A stretch of 64,000 nucleotides of DNA, from positions 2,232,001 to 2,296,000 of the forward strand of contig NZ_JAHWXM010000001.1 in NCBI RefSeq assembly GCF_023091225.1, in the 5' to 3' direction. Source of the stretch: Microbacterium galbinum (lineage in GTDB: Bacteria > Actinomycetota > Actinomycetes > Actinomycetales > Microbacteriaceae). The notes beneath the pieces are model-generated. The model made no database searches. It was not told the DNA's origin and worked only from the letters and a program-made list of their open reading frames with translations. How positions within the stretch are numbered: position 1 is the first letter of the stretch; every line of letters begins with the position of its first letter. This document shows positions 18,701-24,957 of this stretch, piece by piece. The position numbers and the translations under genes were made by a program.

Positions 18701-18814
18701 TGCAGCCGCCGCGGGGAGCGGCGTCAGCATGGCCAGGGTCACCGTCACGGCGGCGCCGGCGGCCGCCCAGATGCGACCTGCGGGTCGTGCGTTCCTCTTA
18801 CGGGGAACAGTCAT
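12770..18814 (-). CDS. Wall-anchored multidomain GH92 family alpha-mannosidase
   Basis: A 2014-residue secreted enzyme. After a signal peptide (basic start, helix, cleavage near AAAAA at about 38) comes a discoidin-like F5/8 domain (about 60-215), then a beta region. The GH92 part covers about 400-1130, with SYVDTRRGTN at its start and GDEDNGEFSAWYVFSALGFYP near 1043, the hallmark acidic motif of these Ca-dependent exo-alpha-mannosidases. Further on are a second discoidin-like unit (about 1190-1290), PKD repeats and Ig-like/IPT units. The end has LAGTG at 1980-1984, a helix and RRRR: a sortase signal of the LAXTG kind. It would trim mannan, for example from yeast or plant-litter fungi. A LacI gene diverges from it across a shared operator. 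Confidence 0.92.
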   Translation of the reverse strand: MTVPRKRNARPAGRIWAAAGAAVTVTLAMLTPLPAAAAAGGTFSSSFESTDAVPALAGTGEAVNITGDRFAPGSMLPAIAPNGVTASAQNAPNEAAVFAADANASTKWLAFVNKGWLQYQLTAAQPLQKYTLTSGGDAQERDPKNFRVLGSNNGTDWTPVDERTGEMFTARGQTRTFELAAPSAPFLYYRLDITENRTPTTNLIQLADFEPIAVSDGAPTASDLRVVVGNGPTASDTAKTGVGFTGTKAVQYSGRHLDAGAASSTTTLYENVDVIVDGDSQLSYLVFPVLDGEQTYAATFVAVDLAFDDGTTLAATPGVTDSYGYPVTATEQGRSNRLWPNQWNKVTVDLGAFEGRTVEDIRFTYSHPGADVKNIEAPTAATAFTGWLDDVEIDAATPLDDSDGLVSYVDTRRGTNSTGGFSRGNNLPATAWPNGFNFITPMTNADNTGTIYQYQRANNAQNKPGLNGIGFSHQPSIWMGDRNQLAVLPAANANPTSNLNDRKLTFTHENEIARPDIYDVTFDNGIRTEVTATDHGAIYRFEFAGDASSILIDQLVNSSKLSISGDTVSGWVDGGSGWPGRTRMFVYGTFDRAPATAGPTTVGDRNGTARFASFDTTGDRSVELRISSSFISQDQAKKNHDFELKDVSFDDAHAAVKDAWNERLSVVDDVQGATDTQLITLYSSLYRLNLYPNSQFENTGTEADPVYKYASPVAGTTGSASDTQTNAKIVDGKIYVNNGFWDTYRTAWPLYSMLYPDVTEELVDGFVQQYRDSGWIARWSSPGYADLMTGTSSDVAFAEAYLAGALSTDTALEAYDAAVKNATVLPASNAVGRKGLGQSIFLGYTEATTHESASWGLEGYINDFGIAEMAKALSEDPNTPADRVAQLKEEATYFEARAEHYGEMFNPEAGTFTSRNADGSWTSGADFDKKAWGGAFTEASAWTFGFHAPHDVDGLAALYGGRQGLVDVMHDFLTVREKADYSGIHEAREARDVRLGMLGMSNQIAHHIPYVLAEAGDPSGAQELIRDIQDRLFIGDDIGQGYPGDEDNGEFSAWYVFSALGFYPLEVGSGDYTIGTPLFDSATLNIGGKKLVINAPGASAGKDYVAGASINGTPITETTFDGDLVRAGGTLDFTMSDTPSAWGAKDLGEELDVPATLVDATKAGRGVLTATDGTPVGSLVDDNMSSNVAFTGDTAELVWTSQSGPVSIGQYTLTSANRANAPSSWTLEGSVDGTTWTEIDSRTAQSFTWDTQTRPFTTANQDGFTSVKLTLKTDAATLALSEVELFASASAADGLAISAGSPQRVAVDTEFTGTLATIVGTETDASGYTVTVDYGDGVAVTDVTLTRDDLGGWKVSAPHTFTKPGTYSAAITVRDSAGAVAQTTAMVTAFRDETLVGAFNNVCIGDLGVTAANCDSQGHGYFRDKINADGFVQGQTLTVPNTTLTYDLPAIPAGQPDNITGEGQTVKVSLGTGATQIAFIGTATESNRDSVATLHFTDGTTQQVTISLGDWVGASGNPYKGNTVLTISEGRLSGTGPEGSVKNTAIYATAGIPLAVDGDGAPKVVESLTMPKEAGSLNDGRVHIFALASDGDRTAAAPLSVTAGTVDGQIAGEEFDATLATIAGGQGETSALVNWGDGTPVAEVTIADGAVTGTHTYATAGTYTVTVTADDGVRSADAQLEIGVVDPEPEYAPEIQVPEGTVAPGDRVTITGSGFAAGENVSVRIDSETPVVVKADGNGAISAEITVPVDAIDGAHPVVALGDVSKVEARGAVQVAVDPTAPRNTSVSLSAGSDDPVAGESIPLIATVKPAGAAGKVDFFEGDEIVGSAEVTGGTATADVTIATSGAHTYIARFVPADDTAFRASESAPLTIDVRDTPVLEAELVIGASTVQQGGTVQVTGRGFASGEVVSLTLHSEPIHLTDAVADESGAFRLQVTIPTNAEVGAHTLIAVGADSGLTAEGALTITAAPVGGGGGGDGLAGTGGTVPIAAIAVLLLLLAAGGVLVLRRRRVES

Positions 18815-18887
18815 GGTTGCTCCTCAAACTCCACTGCGGTGTGTCGTTCGCCTGTCGCAGATACCGGGGGGCGGGCTGCGCGACGTT

Positions 18888-18905
18888 TATGACATCGCTG
18901 TCATA
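18888..18905. promoter_or_regulatory. LacI-type operator between the mannosidase and regulator genes
   Basis: TATGACATCGCTGTCATA is an 18-bp palindrome with 7-bp perfect arms and the central CG usual for LacI-family sites. It lies 74 bases before the mannosidase ATG and 100 bases before the regulator ATG. A second weaker palindrome, ATGACCCGTCAT, is at 18960-18971 over a possible CATAAT -10 box of the regulator gene. Confidence 0.8.
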
Positions 18906-19005
18906 GATCGAGACACTAACACAGCGGATGCCGTGGGCGGAAGATGCATCCCCCATCGGATGACCCGTCATAATGAGCAGATCGCTCGAGGCGGTAGAGG
19001 AACAG

Positions 19006-20016
19006 ATGACACCACACGAAGACGGGGCCGCACCCCGCCCCACGCTCGCGCAGGTCGCCGCACGCGCCGGCGTGAGCCTGAAGACGGCATCGCGTGCACT
19101 CGGAGGCGAGTCGTACGTCAGCGAGAAGACCCTCACGAGCGTGCTCGCCGCAGCCGCCGAGCTCGACTACCAGCGCAACGCTGCCGCGAGCCTCCTCGCC
19201 AGCGGTCGTCTCGCGGATTCGCTCGGACTCATCACCGGAGACTTCACCAACCCGTTCTACTCGGCTCTCGCCCAGGCCGTCGAAGACGAGATCCGCCCGC
19301 GCGGTATGCACCTGTCTGTGGCGAACTCCCGCGAGTCCGCCGAGCAGGAGAAGCGCGTCGCGCACGACCTCGCCGACCGGCAGACCAAGGCGGTCATCAC
19401 GGTCTCGGCGATGACCGATCACGCCGACTACGCGACGCTGCAGGCCCGCGGCATCCCGGTCGTCTTCGTCGACCGGCCGGCCGAGAATCTCGCCGCCGAC
19501 TCCGTCGTGTTCGACAACCGCGAGGGCGGGCGCCTCGTCGCCCAGCACCTGATCGATCGCGGACACCGGCGCATCGCGTTCATCGGCGACTACGCCTGGC
19601 TGCCCACCTACCGCGCCCGTCTCGCCGGCATGGGCGACGTGCTCGACGGGTCGCCGGTCGCCTGGCGCGAGCTGCTGCGCACCGACGCGCACGACGTCGC
19701 ATCGTCGCGCGAGTGCGTGCGCGAACTGCTCGCCCTCGACGAACCTCCGACCGCGATCGTCGCCGGCAACAACCGCGTGCTGCTCGGCGTCATGGAGGAG
19801 ATCGCGACGACGGATGCGCCGCCCGCCGTGATCGGCTTCGACGACCCGGAGTGGGCGACGGTGCTCGGGATCAGCGTCGTGACCGGCGACGTCGAAGAGC
19901 TCGGGCGGTCGGCCGCACGCCTGGCGCTCGCCCGCCTCGGCGACCGGACCCGTGAGCCCGAGAGCGTGGTGGTGCCGATGCGCCTGATCGAACGGACGTC
20001 GACCCGCTCACAGTGA
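19006..20016 (+). CDS. LacI family transcriptional regulator
   Basis: A 336-residue repressor. The ATG at 19006 follows AGAGG at five bases; an in-frame ATG at 18973 overlaps the probable -10 region and is less likely. The helix-turn-helix is PTLAQVAARAGVSLKTASRAL followed by a hinge, and the rest is a periplasmic-binding-protein-like effector domain (GLITGDFTNPFYSALAQAVEDE, GIPVVFVDRPAE, VIGFDDPEWA). It diverges from the mannosidase gene and probably represses it and itself, with a sugar released from mannan as a likely inducer; both points are inferred from layout and the operator. Confidence 0.92.
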   Translation: MTPHEDGAAPRPTLAQVAARAGVSLKTASRALGGESYVSEKTLTSVLAAAAELDYQRNAAASLLASGRLADSLGLITGDFTNPFYSALAQAVEDEIRPRGMHLSVANSRESAEQEKRVAHDLADRQTKAVITVSAMTDHADYATLQARGIPVVFVDRPAENLAADSVVFDNREGGRLVAQHLIDRGHRRIAFIGDYAWLPTYRARLAGMGDVLDGSPVAWRELLRTDAHDVASSRECVRELLALDEPPTAIVAGNNRVLLGVMEEIATTDAPPAVIGFDDPEWATVLGISVVTGDVEELGRSAARLALARLGDRTREPESVVVPMRLIERTSTRSQ

Positions 20017-20019
20017 TCG

Positions 20020-20077
20020 TGAGGGGTCAAGACACGCCGCAGGCGTGCAGTCGCGTGCGGCGTGTTCTGACCCCTCA
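20020..20077. repeat. Hairpin repeat, copy A, between lacI and ilvD
   Basis: Arms of 22 bases (20020-20041 and 20056-20077; 20 of 22 pair) beginning TGAGGGGTCAAGACACGCCG and enclosing a 14-base loop. Two more copies of the same arm sequence lie at 22.9 and 23.3 kb. Here it sits between converging genes and may double as a bidirectional terminator, although no U tract is seen. Confidence 0.8.
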
Positions 20078-20086
20078 GCGTCGGGT

Positions 20087-21991
20087 TCAGACGAGCGCGG
20101 ACGCCCGGCGAACCTCCTGCTCGCGCAGGGCGTTCTCGACCGCCTCGACGTCGCGCACCGCACCGCGGTCGGCCGAGGTCGCCATGGCCGCGTAGGCGCG
20201 CAGCGCCAGGGAGACGGGGCGCTGACGGTCGACGGGACGGTACCCACCGGCGTCCAACAGGCGCGCACGACGCTGCTCGAGTTCGGCCTCGCTGACCTCG
20301 AGGGTCATGCCGCGGGTGGGGATGTCGATCGAGATGATGTCGCCGTCCTCGACGAGCGCGATGACGCCGCCGGATGCCGCCTCGGGCGAGACGTGCCCGA
20401 TCGACAGACCCGAGGTGCCGCCCGAGAAGCGGCCATCGGTGATCAGGGCGCACACCTTGCCCAGTCCGCGGCCCTTGAGGAACGACGTCGGGTGCAGCAT
20501 CTCCTGCATGCCCGGGCCGCCCTTGGGACCCTCGTAGCGGATGACGACCACGTCGCCCGGCTGGATCTTCTTGCCGAGGATCTTCGCGACCGCCTCCTCC
20601 TGCGACTCGCACACCACCGCCGGGCCCGAGAAGACCAGGATCGACGGGTCGACGCCCGCGGTCTTCACCACGGCGCCGTCGACGGCCAGGTTGCCGCGCA
20701 GCACGGCCAGACCACCGTCGACCGAGTAGGCGTGGTCGACATCGCGGATGCATCCGTTCTCGCCGTCCTCGTCGAGAGCCGCCCAGCGCTCCGACTGCGA
20801 GAACGCGCTCGACGAGCGCACGCCACCGGGAGCCGCGAACCACAGATCCTTCGCGACGTCGGTCGCCTTTCCGCCACGGATGTCCCAGTCGTCGAGCCAG
20901 GCCGCGAACGACTCCGAGTGGATGGTGCTCACGTCTTCCTTCAGCAGACCGCCACGACGCAGCTCGCCGAGCACGGCGGGGATGCCGCCCGCGCGGTGCA
21001 CGTCCTCCATGTAGTACATGCGGCCGTAGGCCGGGTTCGGGGCGATCTTGGCGAGGCAGGGCACGCGACGCGAGATCGCATCGATCTCGTCGAGGCCGAA
21101 GTCGATCCCGGCCTCGTGGGCGGCGGCGAGCAGGTGCAGGATCGTGTTCGTCGATCCGCCCATCGCGATGTCGAGCGCCATCGCGTTCTCGAACGCGGCG
21201 AAGCTCGCGACCTCGCGCGGCAGCACCGAACGGTCGTCCTCGTCGTAGAAGCGACGGGTGATCTGCACCGCGACCTCGCCGGCCTTCTCGTACAGCGCGC
21301 GACGAGCGGTATGGGTGGCGAGCACCGAACCGTTGCCCGGCAGGGCGAGGCCCAGCGCCTCGACGAGGCAGTTCATCGAATTGGCGGTGAACATGCCCGA
21401 GCACGATCCGCAGGTCGGGCAGGCGTTCTCCTCGATGCGCTGGATGTCGGCATCCGACACCGTGTCGTTCGCCGCCTCGGAGATCGCGTCGACCAGGTCG
21501 AGGGTGCGCACCGATCCGTCGACCAGCGTCGCGCGACCGGCCTCCATCGGACCGCCCGACACGAACACCGTGGGGATGTTCAGGCGCAGCGCGGCCATGA
21601 GCATGCCGGGGGTGATCTTGTCGCAGTTCGAGATGCACACGAGCGCGTCGGCCTGGTGCGCGTTGACCATGTACTCGACCGAGTCGGCGATCAGGTCGCG
21701 CGAGGGCAGCGAGTAGAGCATGCCGCCGTGACCCATGGCGATGCCATCGTCGACGGCGATCGTGTTGAACTCGCGGGGGATGCCGCCCGCCGCCGAGATC
21801 GCGTCGGAGACGATGCGTCCGACCGGCTGCAGGTGCGTGTGGCCGGGCACGAACTCGGTGAAGCTGTTCGCCACGGCGATCATCGGCTTGCCGAAGTCGG
21901 CGGCGTTGACGCCGGCGGCGCGGAAGAGGGCGCGGGCTCCGGCGGCGTTGCGGCCATGCGTGACGGTGCGGGAACGAAGAGGGGTGGGCAT
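20087..21991 (-). CDS. ilvD: Dihydroxy-acid dehydratase
   Basis: A 634-residue enzyme that dehydrates 2,3-dihydroxy acids to 2-keto acids in valine, leucine and isoleucine synthesis. Cysteines for the Fe-S cluster occur in [11 protein letters not shown] and [19 protein letters not shown]. The C-terminal swivelling domain with [20 protein letters not shown] is complete. Length is as expected for the longer form of the family. It stands alone here, not with ilvBNC. An MmyB-like regulator diverges from it, so that protein might control it, but this is only positional. Confidence 0.97.
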   Translation of the reverse strand: MPTPLRSRTVTHGRNAAGARALFRAAGVNAADFGKPMIAVANSFTEFVPGHTHLQPVGRIVSDAISAAGGIPREFNTIAVDDGIAMGHGGMLYSLPSRDLIADSVEYMVNAHQADALVCISNCDKITPGMLMAALRLNIPTVFVSGGPMEAGRATLVDGSVRTLDLVDAISEAANDTVSDADIQRIEENACPTCGSCSGMFTANSMNCLVEALGLALPGNGSVLATHTARRALYEKAGEVAVQITRRFYDEDDRSVLPREVASFAAFENAMALDIAMGGSTNTILHLLAAAHEAGIDFGLDEIDAISRRVPCLAKIAPNPAYGRMYYMEDVHRAGGIPAVLGELRRGGLLKEDVSTIHSESFAAWLDDWDIRGGKATDVAKDLWFAAPGGVRSSSAFSQSERWAALDEDGENGCIRDVDHAYSVDGGLAVLRGNLAVDGAVVKTAGVDPSILVFSGPAVVCESQEEAVAKILGKKIQPGDVVVIRYEGPKGGPGMQEMLHPTSFLKGRGLGKVCALITDGRFSGGTSGLSIGHVSPEAASGGVIALVEDGDIISIDIPTRGMTLEVSEAELEQRRARLLDAGGYRPVDRQRPVSLALRAYAAMATSADRGAVRDVEAVENALREQEVRRASALV

Positions 21992-22037
21992 GGTTCCACT
22001 TTCGTGGGACGGGACGGATGCCGGAAGACGGCGCTGA

Positions 22038-22058
22038 CACTAGTAGTGAGAGCACTAG
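22038..22058. promoter_or_regulatory. Possible operator of the MmyB-like regulator
   Basis: CACTAG occurs at 22038-22043 and 22053-22058 with a reversed TAGTG between them (22044-22048), giving overlapping palindromes. The second copy overlaps the -10 box of the regulator gene, a fitting place for autorepression. Confidence 0.5.
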
Positions 22059-22061
22059 GTT
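22056..22061 (+). promoter_or_regulatory. -10 box of a leaderless promoter for the MmyB-like regulator
   Basis: TAGGTT with 6 bases to the GTG at 22068. This supports 22068 over the in-frame GTG at 22074. Confidence 0.5.
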
Positions 22062-22067
22062 TGTTCT

Positions 22068-22898
22068 GTGGCCGTGGACGAGGAGCAGCGCAGAGAACTG
22101 GGCGCGTTCCTCCGTGCCCGGCGCGAGCAGCTCGACCGCGGCGCCTACGGCCTGCCGCCCGCGGGGCGCGGCCGCACGATCGGTCTGCGCCGTGAGGAGA
22201 TCTCGTACCTCTCGGGCGTCAGCGTCACCTGGTACACCTGGCTCGAGCAGGGGCGTGACATCAATCCCTCGCGGCAGGTGCTGGATGCCGTCGCCACGGC
22301 GCTGCACCTGACCGTGGCCGAGCACGACTACGCGCTGCGCCTGGCCGGGTTCGCACCCGCACGGCCCGGCACGGGTGAGGCGGTCGAGACCGCACCGGCC
22401 CACGTTCAGCGCTTCCTCGATGCGCTGGAGGAGCACCCGGCCTACGCACTCGCGCCCGACTGGGGCGTCGCCGGGTGGAACGCCGCTTACGAGGCGCTCT
22501 ATCCGAACGTCGCCACCACACCGCCCGAGAAGCGCAACCTGCTCTGGCTGATCTTCACCGACCCCGCCGTGCGCGACCTGCTCGACGACTGGGACGACAC
22601 CAGCCGCCGCTTCCTCGCCGAGTTCCGCGCCGAGGCGGGGCCGCGACTCGGTGACCCGCGCTATCGCGACCTCGTCGGGCGGCTGATGGAGGCGAGCCCG
22701 GAGTTCCGCGAACGCTGGGAGAGCCACGACGTGCGGGGGTTCGAATCGCGCGAACGCGTGTTCCGGCATCCGTCACTGGGCAGGCTCGTGTTCGAGCATC
22801 ACCAGCTGCGGCCGTCCGACCAGACCGACATCCAGCTGGTCGTCTACACCCCGGCGGATGCCGCCGCCCGCGCGAGGTTCTTCCGCCGGAGGGACTGA
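22068..22898 (+). CDS. Helix-turn-helix regulator with MmyB-like ligand-binding domain
   Basis: A 276-residue protein. An XRE-type helix-turn-helix lies in about 9-85: LGAFLRARREQL, then GLRREEISYLSGVSVTWYTWLEQGRDINPS, the sequence characteristic of the MmyB/RsgI-type group. The C-terminal part (about 105-270) is the MmyB-like PAS-fold domain, with WNAAYEALYP, RNLLWLIFTDP and the end segment FEHHQLRPSDQTDIQLVVYTP. Members often bind fatty-acid-like ligands and control one neighbouring gene. It diverges from ilvD. No partner oxidoreductase lies beside it here. Confidence 0.92.
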   Translation: MAVDEEQRRELGAFLRARREQLDRGAYGLPPAGRGRTIGLRREEISYLSGVSVTWYTWLEQGRDINPSRQVLDAVATALHLTVAEHDYALRLAGFAPARPGTGEAVETAPAHVQRFLDALEEHPAYALAPDWGVAGWNAAYEALYPNVATTPPEKRNLLWLIFTDPAVRDLLDDWDDTSRRFLAEFRAEAGPRLGDPRYRDLVGRLMEASPEFRERWESHDVRGFESRERVFRHPSLGRLVFEHHQLRPSDQTDIQLVVYTPADAAARARFFRRRD

Positions 22899-22908
22899 GT
22901 TCCTATCG

Positions 22909-22968
22909 GTGAGGAGTCAAGACACGCCGTGCCGAGCCGCACGCTCGGGGCGTGTCTTGACCCCTCAC
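22909..22968. repeat. Hairpin repeat, copy B
   Basis: 20-base arms (22909-22928 and 22949-22968; 19 of 20 pair) of the GTGAGGGGTCAAGACACGCC family with a 20-base loop. It separates two converging genes. Confidence 0.8.
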
Positions 22969-22970
22969 GA

Positions 22971-23240
22971 TCAGGAGTCGACGGGCTTGCCCAGCAACCC
23001 GTGCTTCTCCTCGATCTCGACCTGCTCGTAGAGGCCGGCATAGTTCTCGCGGTGGTCGGGGTCGTCGGTGAGGTTCTCGCGGATGTGCATCTCCCACACC
23101 ACGTTCTCGAACTCCGTCTCGAGCATCTCCCGCACGCGGCGGTGCAGTTCGTCGAAGACCTCGGGCGGGGCGAGGAATCCGATCGAGAGCTCGGCCAGGT
23201 CGAAGGTGCTCGCGTCGGTCAGGTCGCTGTTCTCGGTCAT
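22971..23240 (-). CDS. Small acidic protein of unknown function (89 residues)
   Basis: The protein is acidic and mostly helical in appearance, with the stretch LAPPEVFDELHRRVREMLETEFENVVWEMHIRENLT in the middle and a Gly/Lys-containing end (GLLGKPVDS). No signal peptide or membrane segment. I do not recognise a family. Codon use is like its neighbours and a TAGCCT box ends seven bases before the ATG, which supports a real, leaderless gene. It is bracketed by hairpin repeats B and C. Confidence 0.65.
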   Translation of the reverse strand: MTENSDLTDASTFDLAELSIGFLAPPEVFDELHRRVREMLETEFENVVWEMHIRENLTDDPDHRENYAGLYEQVEIEEKHGLLGKPVDS

Positions 23241-23247
23241 GCGCGCC

Positions 23248-23253
23248 AGGCTA
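23248..23253 (-). promoter_or_regulatory. -10 box of a leaderless promoter for the 89-residue protein gene
   Basis: TAGCCT with 7 bases (GGCGCGC) to the ATG on the minus strand. Confidence 0.5.
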
Positions 23254-23280
23254 GTCGCGGTACCTGCGTGTCGTCCTCGC

Positions 23281-23336
23281 GAGAGGTCAGAACACGCCGT
23301 GCCCGAGCGGACGATGACGGCGTGTCTTGACCCCTC
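23281..23336. repeat. Hairpin repeat, copy C
   Basis: 20-base arms (23281-23300 and 23317-23336; 17 of 20 pair) of the same family as copies A and B, with a 16-base loop. Unlike the others it lies between diverging genes, so it is not simply a terminator. Confidence 0.75.
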
Positions 23337-23410
23337 AGGCGCTGTGCACGGCTTCGCACCCGCGCGTCAAGTCCCTTCATCTCCGAGGGAACCGCGCGCA
23401 GAGTGACTCC

Positions 23411-23908
23411 ATGTCCACCTCCACCGACCACCGCACCGAGCCCGAGCGCACGCCGGACGGCCACCACTTCGTGATCGACGGACGGCGTTGGCGGGCGACG
23501 GATCCGTCGATCCCCGACTCGTTCCGGCAGGAGCTGGTCGACGAACTGATGGCCGCACGCCGCGCCGTCAAGGACGGGGAGACGGATGCTCGGGGGCGCG
23601 TCCAGGACGCGAAGGTCGCTCTCGGAGAGCGCGGACACCCGTGGTGGGAGCAGCGAACCGGCAGCGGGTTCGACGAGAGGATCGCCGCCGCCATCCGCAC
23701 TCTCACGCGCCGACGGGAGGGTTCGTCGATCTGCCCGAGCGACGTCGCCCGCACCGTGGGTGGCGACACGTGGCGCGATTCGATGGACGACGTGCGCCGG
23801 ATCGCCGGAGCCCTCGCCGCGCAGGGCGACGTCGTCGTCACGCAGAAGGGCGAGCCCGTGCGCATCGATCACGTACGCGGACCGGTGCGGATCAGCGCCA
23901 TCCGCTGA
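23411..23908 (+). CDS. DUF3253 domain protein
   Basis: A 165-residue protein. The ATG at 23411 is chosen; in-frame codons upstream run back into hairpin repeat C and look non-coding. The first half holds HHFVIDGRRWRATDPSIPD and a charged helix seen at the start of many small actinobacterial proteins. The second half (about 90-165) fits DUF3253: a winged-helix-like unit with IAAAIRTLTRRREGSSICPSDVARTVGG and a final GDVVVTQKGEPV beta hairpin. Function is unknown; the fold suggests nucleic-acid binding. A CAGAGT sequence six bases before the ATG may be a weak leaderless -10. Confidence 0.78.
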   Translation: MSTSTDHRTEPERTPDGHHFVIDGRRWRATDPSIPDSFRQELVDELMAARRAVKDGETDARGRVQDAKVALGERGHPWWEQRTGSGFDERIAAAIRTLTRRREGSSICPSDVARTVGGDTWRDSMDDVRRIAGALAAQGDVVVTQKGEPVRIDHVRGPVRISAIR

Positions 23909-23924
23909 GAAGTGCGCGGGACGG

Positions 23925-24458
23925 TCACTCGACCCGCTGGAGGGCGACGGCGTAGACGGTGGGAGCTCCGTCGAGATCGAGCATCACGCTCATCCCGGTG
24001 CCGGTGGTGGTGAGGTCGAAGGCGATGGTGGCGTTCGTGCACTCGATCGGTTCGGTGCTCGGGTCGCTGTCGAGTTCGCCCGCCTGGAGGGTGATGGTGC
24101 CGTCGCCGCGGCAGGCGATCTGCCCCTGGTACGTGCCGGCGGGCACCGACGAGAAGCTCGTCAGGTGGTGCGCGGAGGTGTGCTCACTCAGCCAGCCCGA
24201 GAACGTACCGGTGCCCTGGGCGTCGTCGGCCCAGGTGATGGCGGTGTTCGCCCAGTCCTTGATGTCGTCGACGGGAATCGGCAGCAGGGCCGCGTCGGTG
24301 TCGGCATCCGCGGTCGGAGTGGGCGTCGGGGTCGGGGCGGCCGAAGCGGATGCCGAGGGCGCAGGCGTCCCGGCATCCGTCGGCGCACCCGTGCACCCGG
24401 TGAAGGCGATGCCGACCGTCAGCAACGCACCGATGGTGAGTCCTCGTCTGATGTCCAT
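23925..24458 (-). CDS. Small secreted lipoprotein of unknown function
   Basis: A 177-residue protein starting at the ATG at 24458. The signal peptide (MDIRRGLTIGALLTVGIAFTGC) ends in a lipobox, with lipidation expected at the cysteine. An Ala/Pro/Ser/Thr linker with PTPTPTPT follows, then a folded domain with two cysteines (QIACRGD and IECTNAT) that could form a disulfide and a beta-rich end. Nothing points to an activity. A TAGCGT box seven bases before the ATG marks a leaderless promoter. The gene converges on the DUF3253 gene. Confidence 0.8.
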   Translation of the reverse strand: MDIRRGLTIGALLTVGIAFTGCTGAPTDAGTPAPSASASAAPTPTPTPTADADTDAALLPIPVDDIKDWANTAITWADDAQGTGTFSGWLSEHTSAHHLTSFSSVPAGTYQGQIACRGDGTITLQAGELDSDPSTEPIECTNATIAFDLTTTGTGMSVMLDLDGAPTVYAVALQRVE

Positions 24459-24465
24459 GCGTCCC

Positions 24466-24471
24466 ACGCTA
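24466..24471 (-). promoter_or_regulatory. -10 box of a leaderless promoter for the lipoprotein gene
   Basis: TAGCGT with 7 bases to the ATG on the minus strand, supporting the 24458 start over in-frame codons further upstream. Confidence 0.5.
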
Positions 24472-24621
24472 CGGAGATCGACCCACGGGATCGAGTCGAT
24501 CGCCCGCACTCGGAGGAGGTACGGAGGTTCGCTCCGACGCTCAGGTTGGGGGCGGAGGCGGGAACAGCGGCGATGGAATATCGGTGCTCTCAGAATCCGG
24601 CAGCAGACGCCCGAAGAGTTC

Positions 24622-24639
24622 TTAACAGAGTTGTTAACA
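24622..24639. repeat. Second copy of the TTAACA-GAGT-TGTTAACA element
   Basis: TTAACAGAGTTGTTAACA matches 7222-7239 exactly over 18 bases. A CCTGTGGAAA sequence follows directly, a weak DnaA-box relative in the reverse direction. Confidence 0.7.
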
Positions 24640-24649
24640 CCTGTGGAAA

Positions 24650-24682
24650 CGAGAAGGCCCCGCACTCGGCGGGGCCTTCTCG
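24650..24682 (-). terminator. Terminator of the tRNA pair
   Basis: A perfect 14-bp stem (CGAGAAGGCCCCGC with its complement) and a 5-base loop lie 18 bases beyond the tRNA-Ala gene on the minus strand. Confidence 0.85.
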
Positions 24683-24700
24683 AACTGTCTCAACACAGTG

Positions 24701-24773
24701 TGGAGCCTAGGAGATTCGAACTCCTGACATCCTGCTTGCAAAGCAGGCGCTCTACCAACTGAGCTAAGGCCCC
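24701..24773 (-). tRNA. tRNA-Ala (anticodon UGC)
   Basis: A 73-nt cloverleaf starting GGGGCCTTAGCTCAGTTGG and ending with AGGCTCCA. The anticodon loop is TTTGCAA (anticodon at 24738-24740 of the window, read in reverse), the T arm GTTCGAATC is standard, and CCA is not encoded. It follows tRNA-Ile by 25 bases, a common pair near gyrA in Actinobacteria. Confidence 0.97.
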
Positions 24774-24798
24774 GAGGGGTATTTCTTGAGTTGATGTG

Positions 24799-24872
24799 TG
24801 GGCCCACCAGGACTTGAACCTGGGACCTCTTCATTATCAGTGAAGCGCTCTAACCACCTGAGCTATGGGCCC
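24799..24872 (-). tRNA. tRNA-Ile (anticodon GAU)
   Basis: A 74-nt cloverleaf starting GGGCCCATAGCTCAGGTGG and ending with TGGGCCCA. The anticodon loop CTGATAA contains GAT (24836-24838, read in reverse); the T arm GGTTCAAGTCC is standard and CCA is not encoded. First of the two-tRNA transcript. Confidence 0.97.
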
Positions 24873-24957
24873 GTCAACCTCCGAAACTTTACCGGAGATT
24901 CGCCGAAACTCCCAATCGAGCGCGGGGACCCGGGCGAGTCCCCGCGCTCGTGGGCGG

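Noticed and set aside
19608..22769. A 1053-codon minus-strand open frame spanning ilvD in another frame
   Set aside because: It overlaps lacI, ilvD and the MmyB-like gene in wrong frames and has no domain character.
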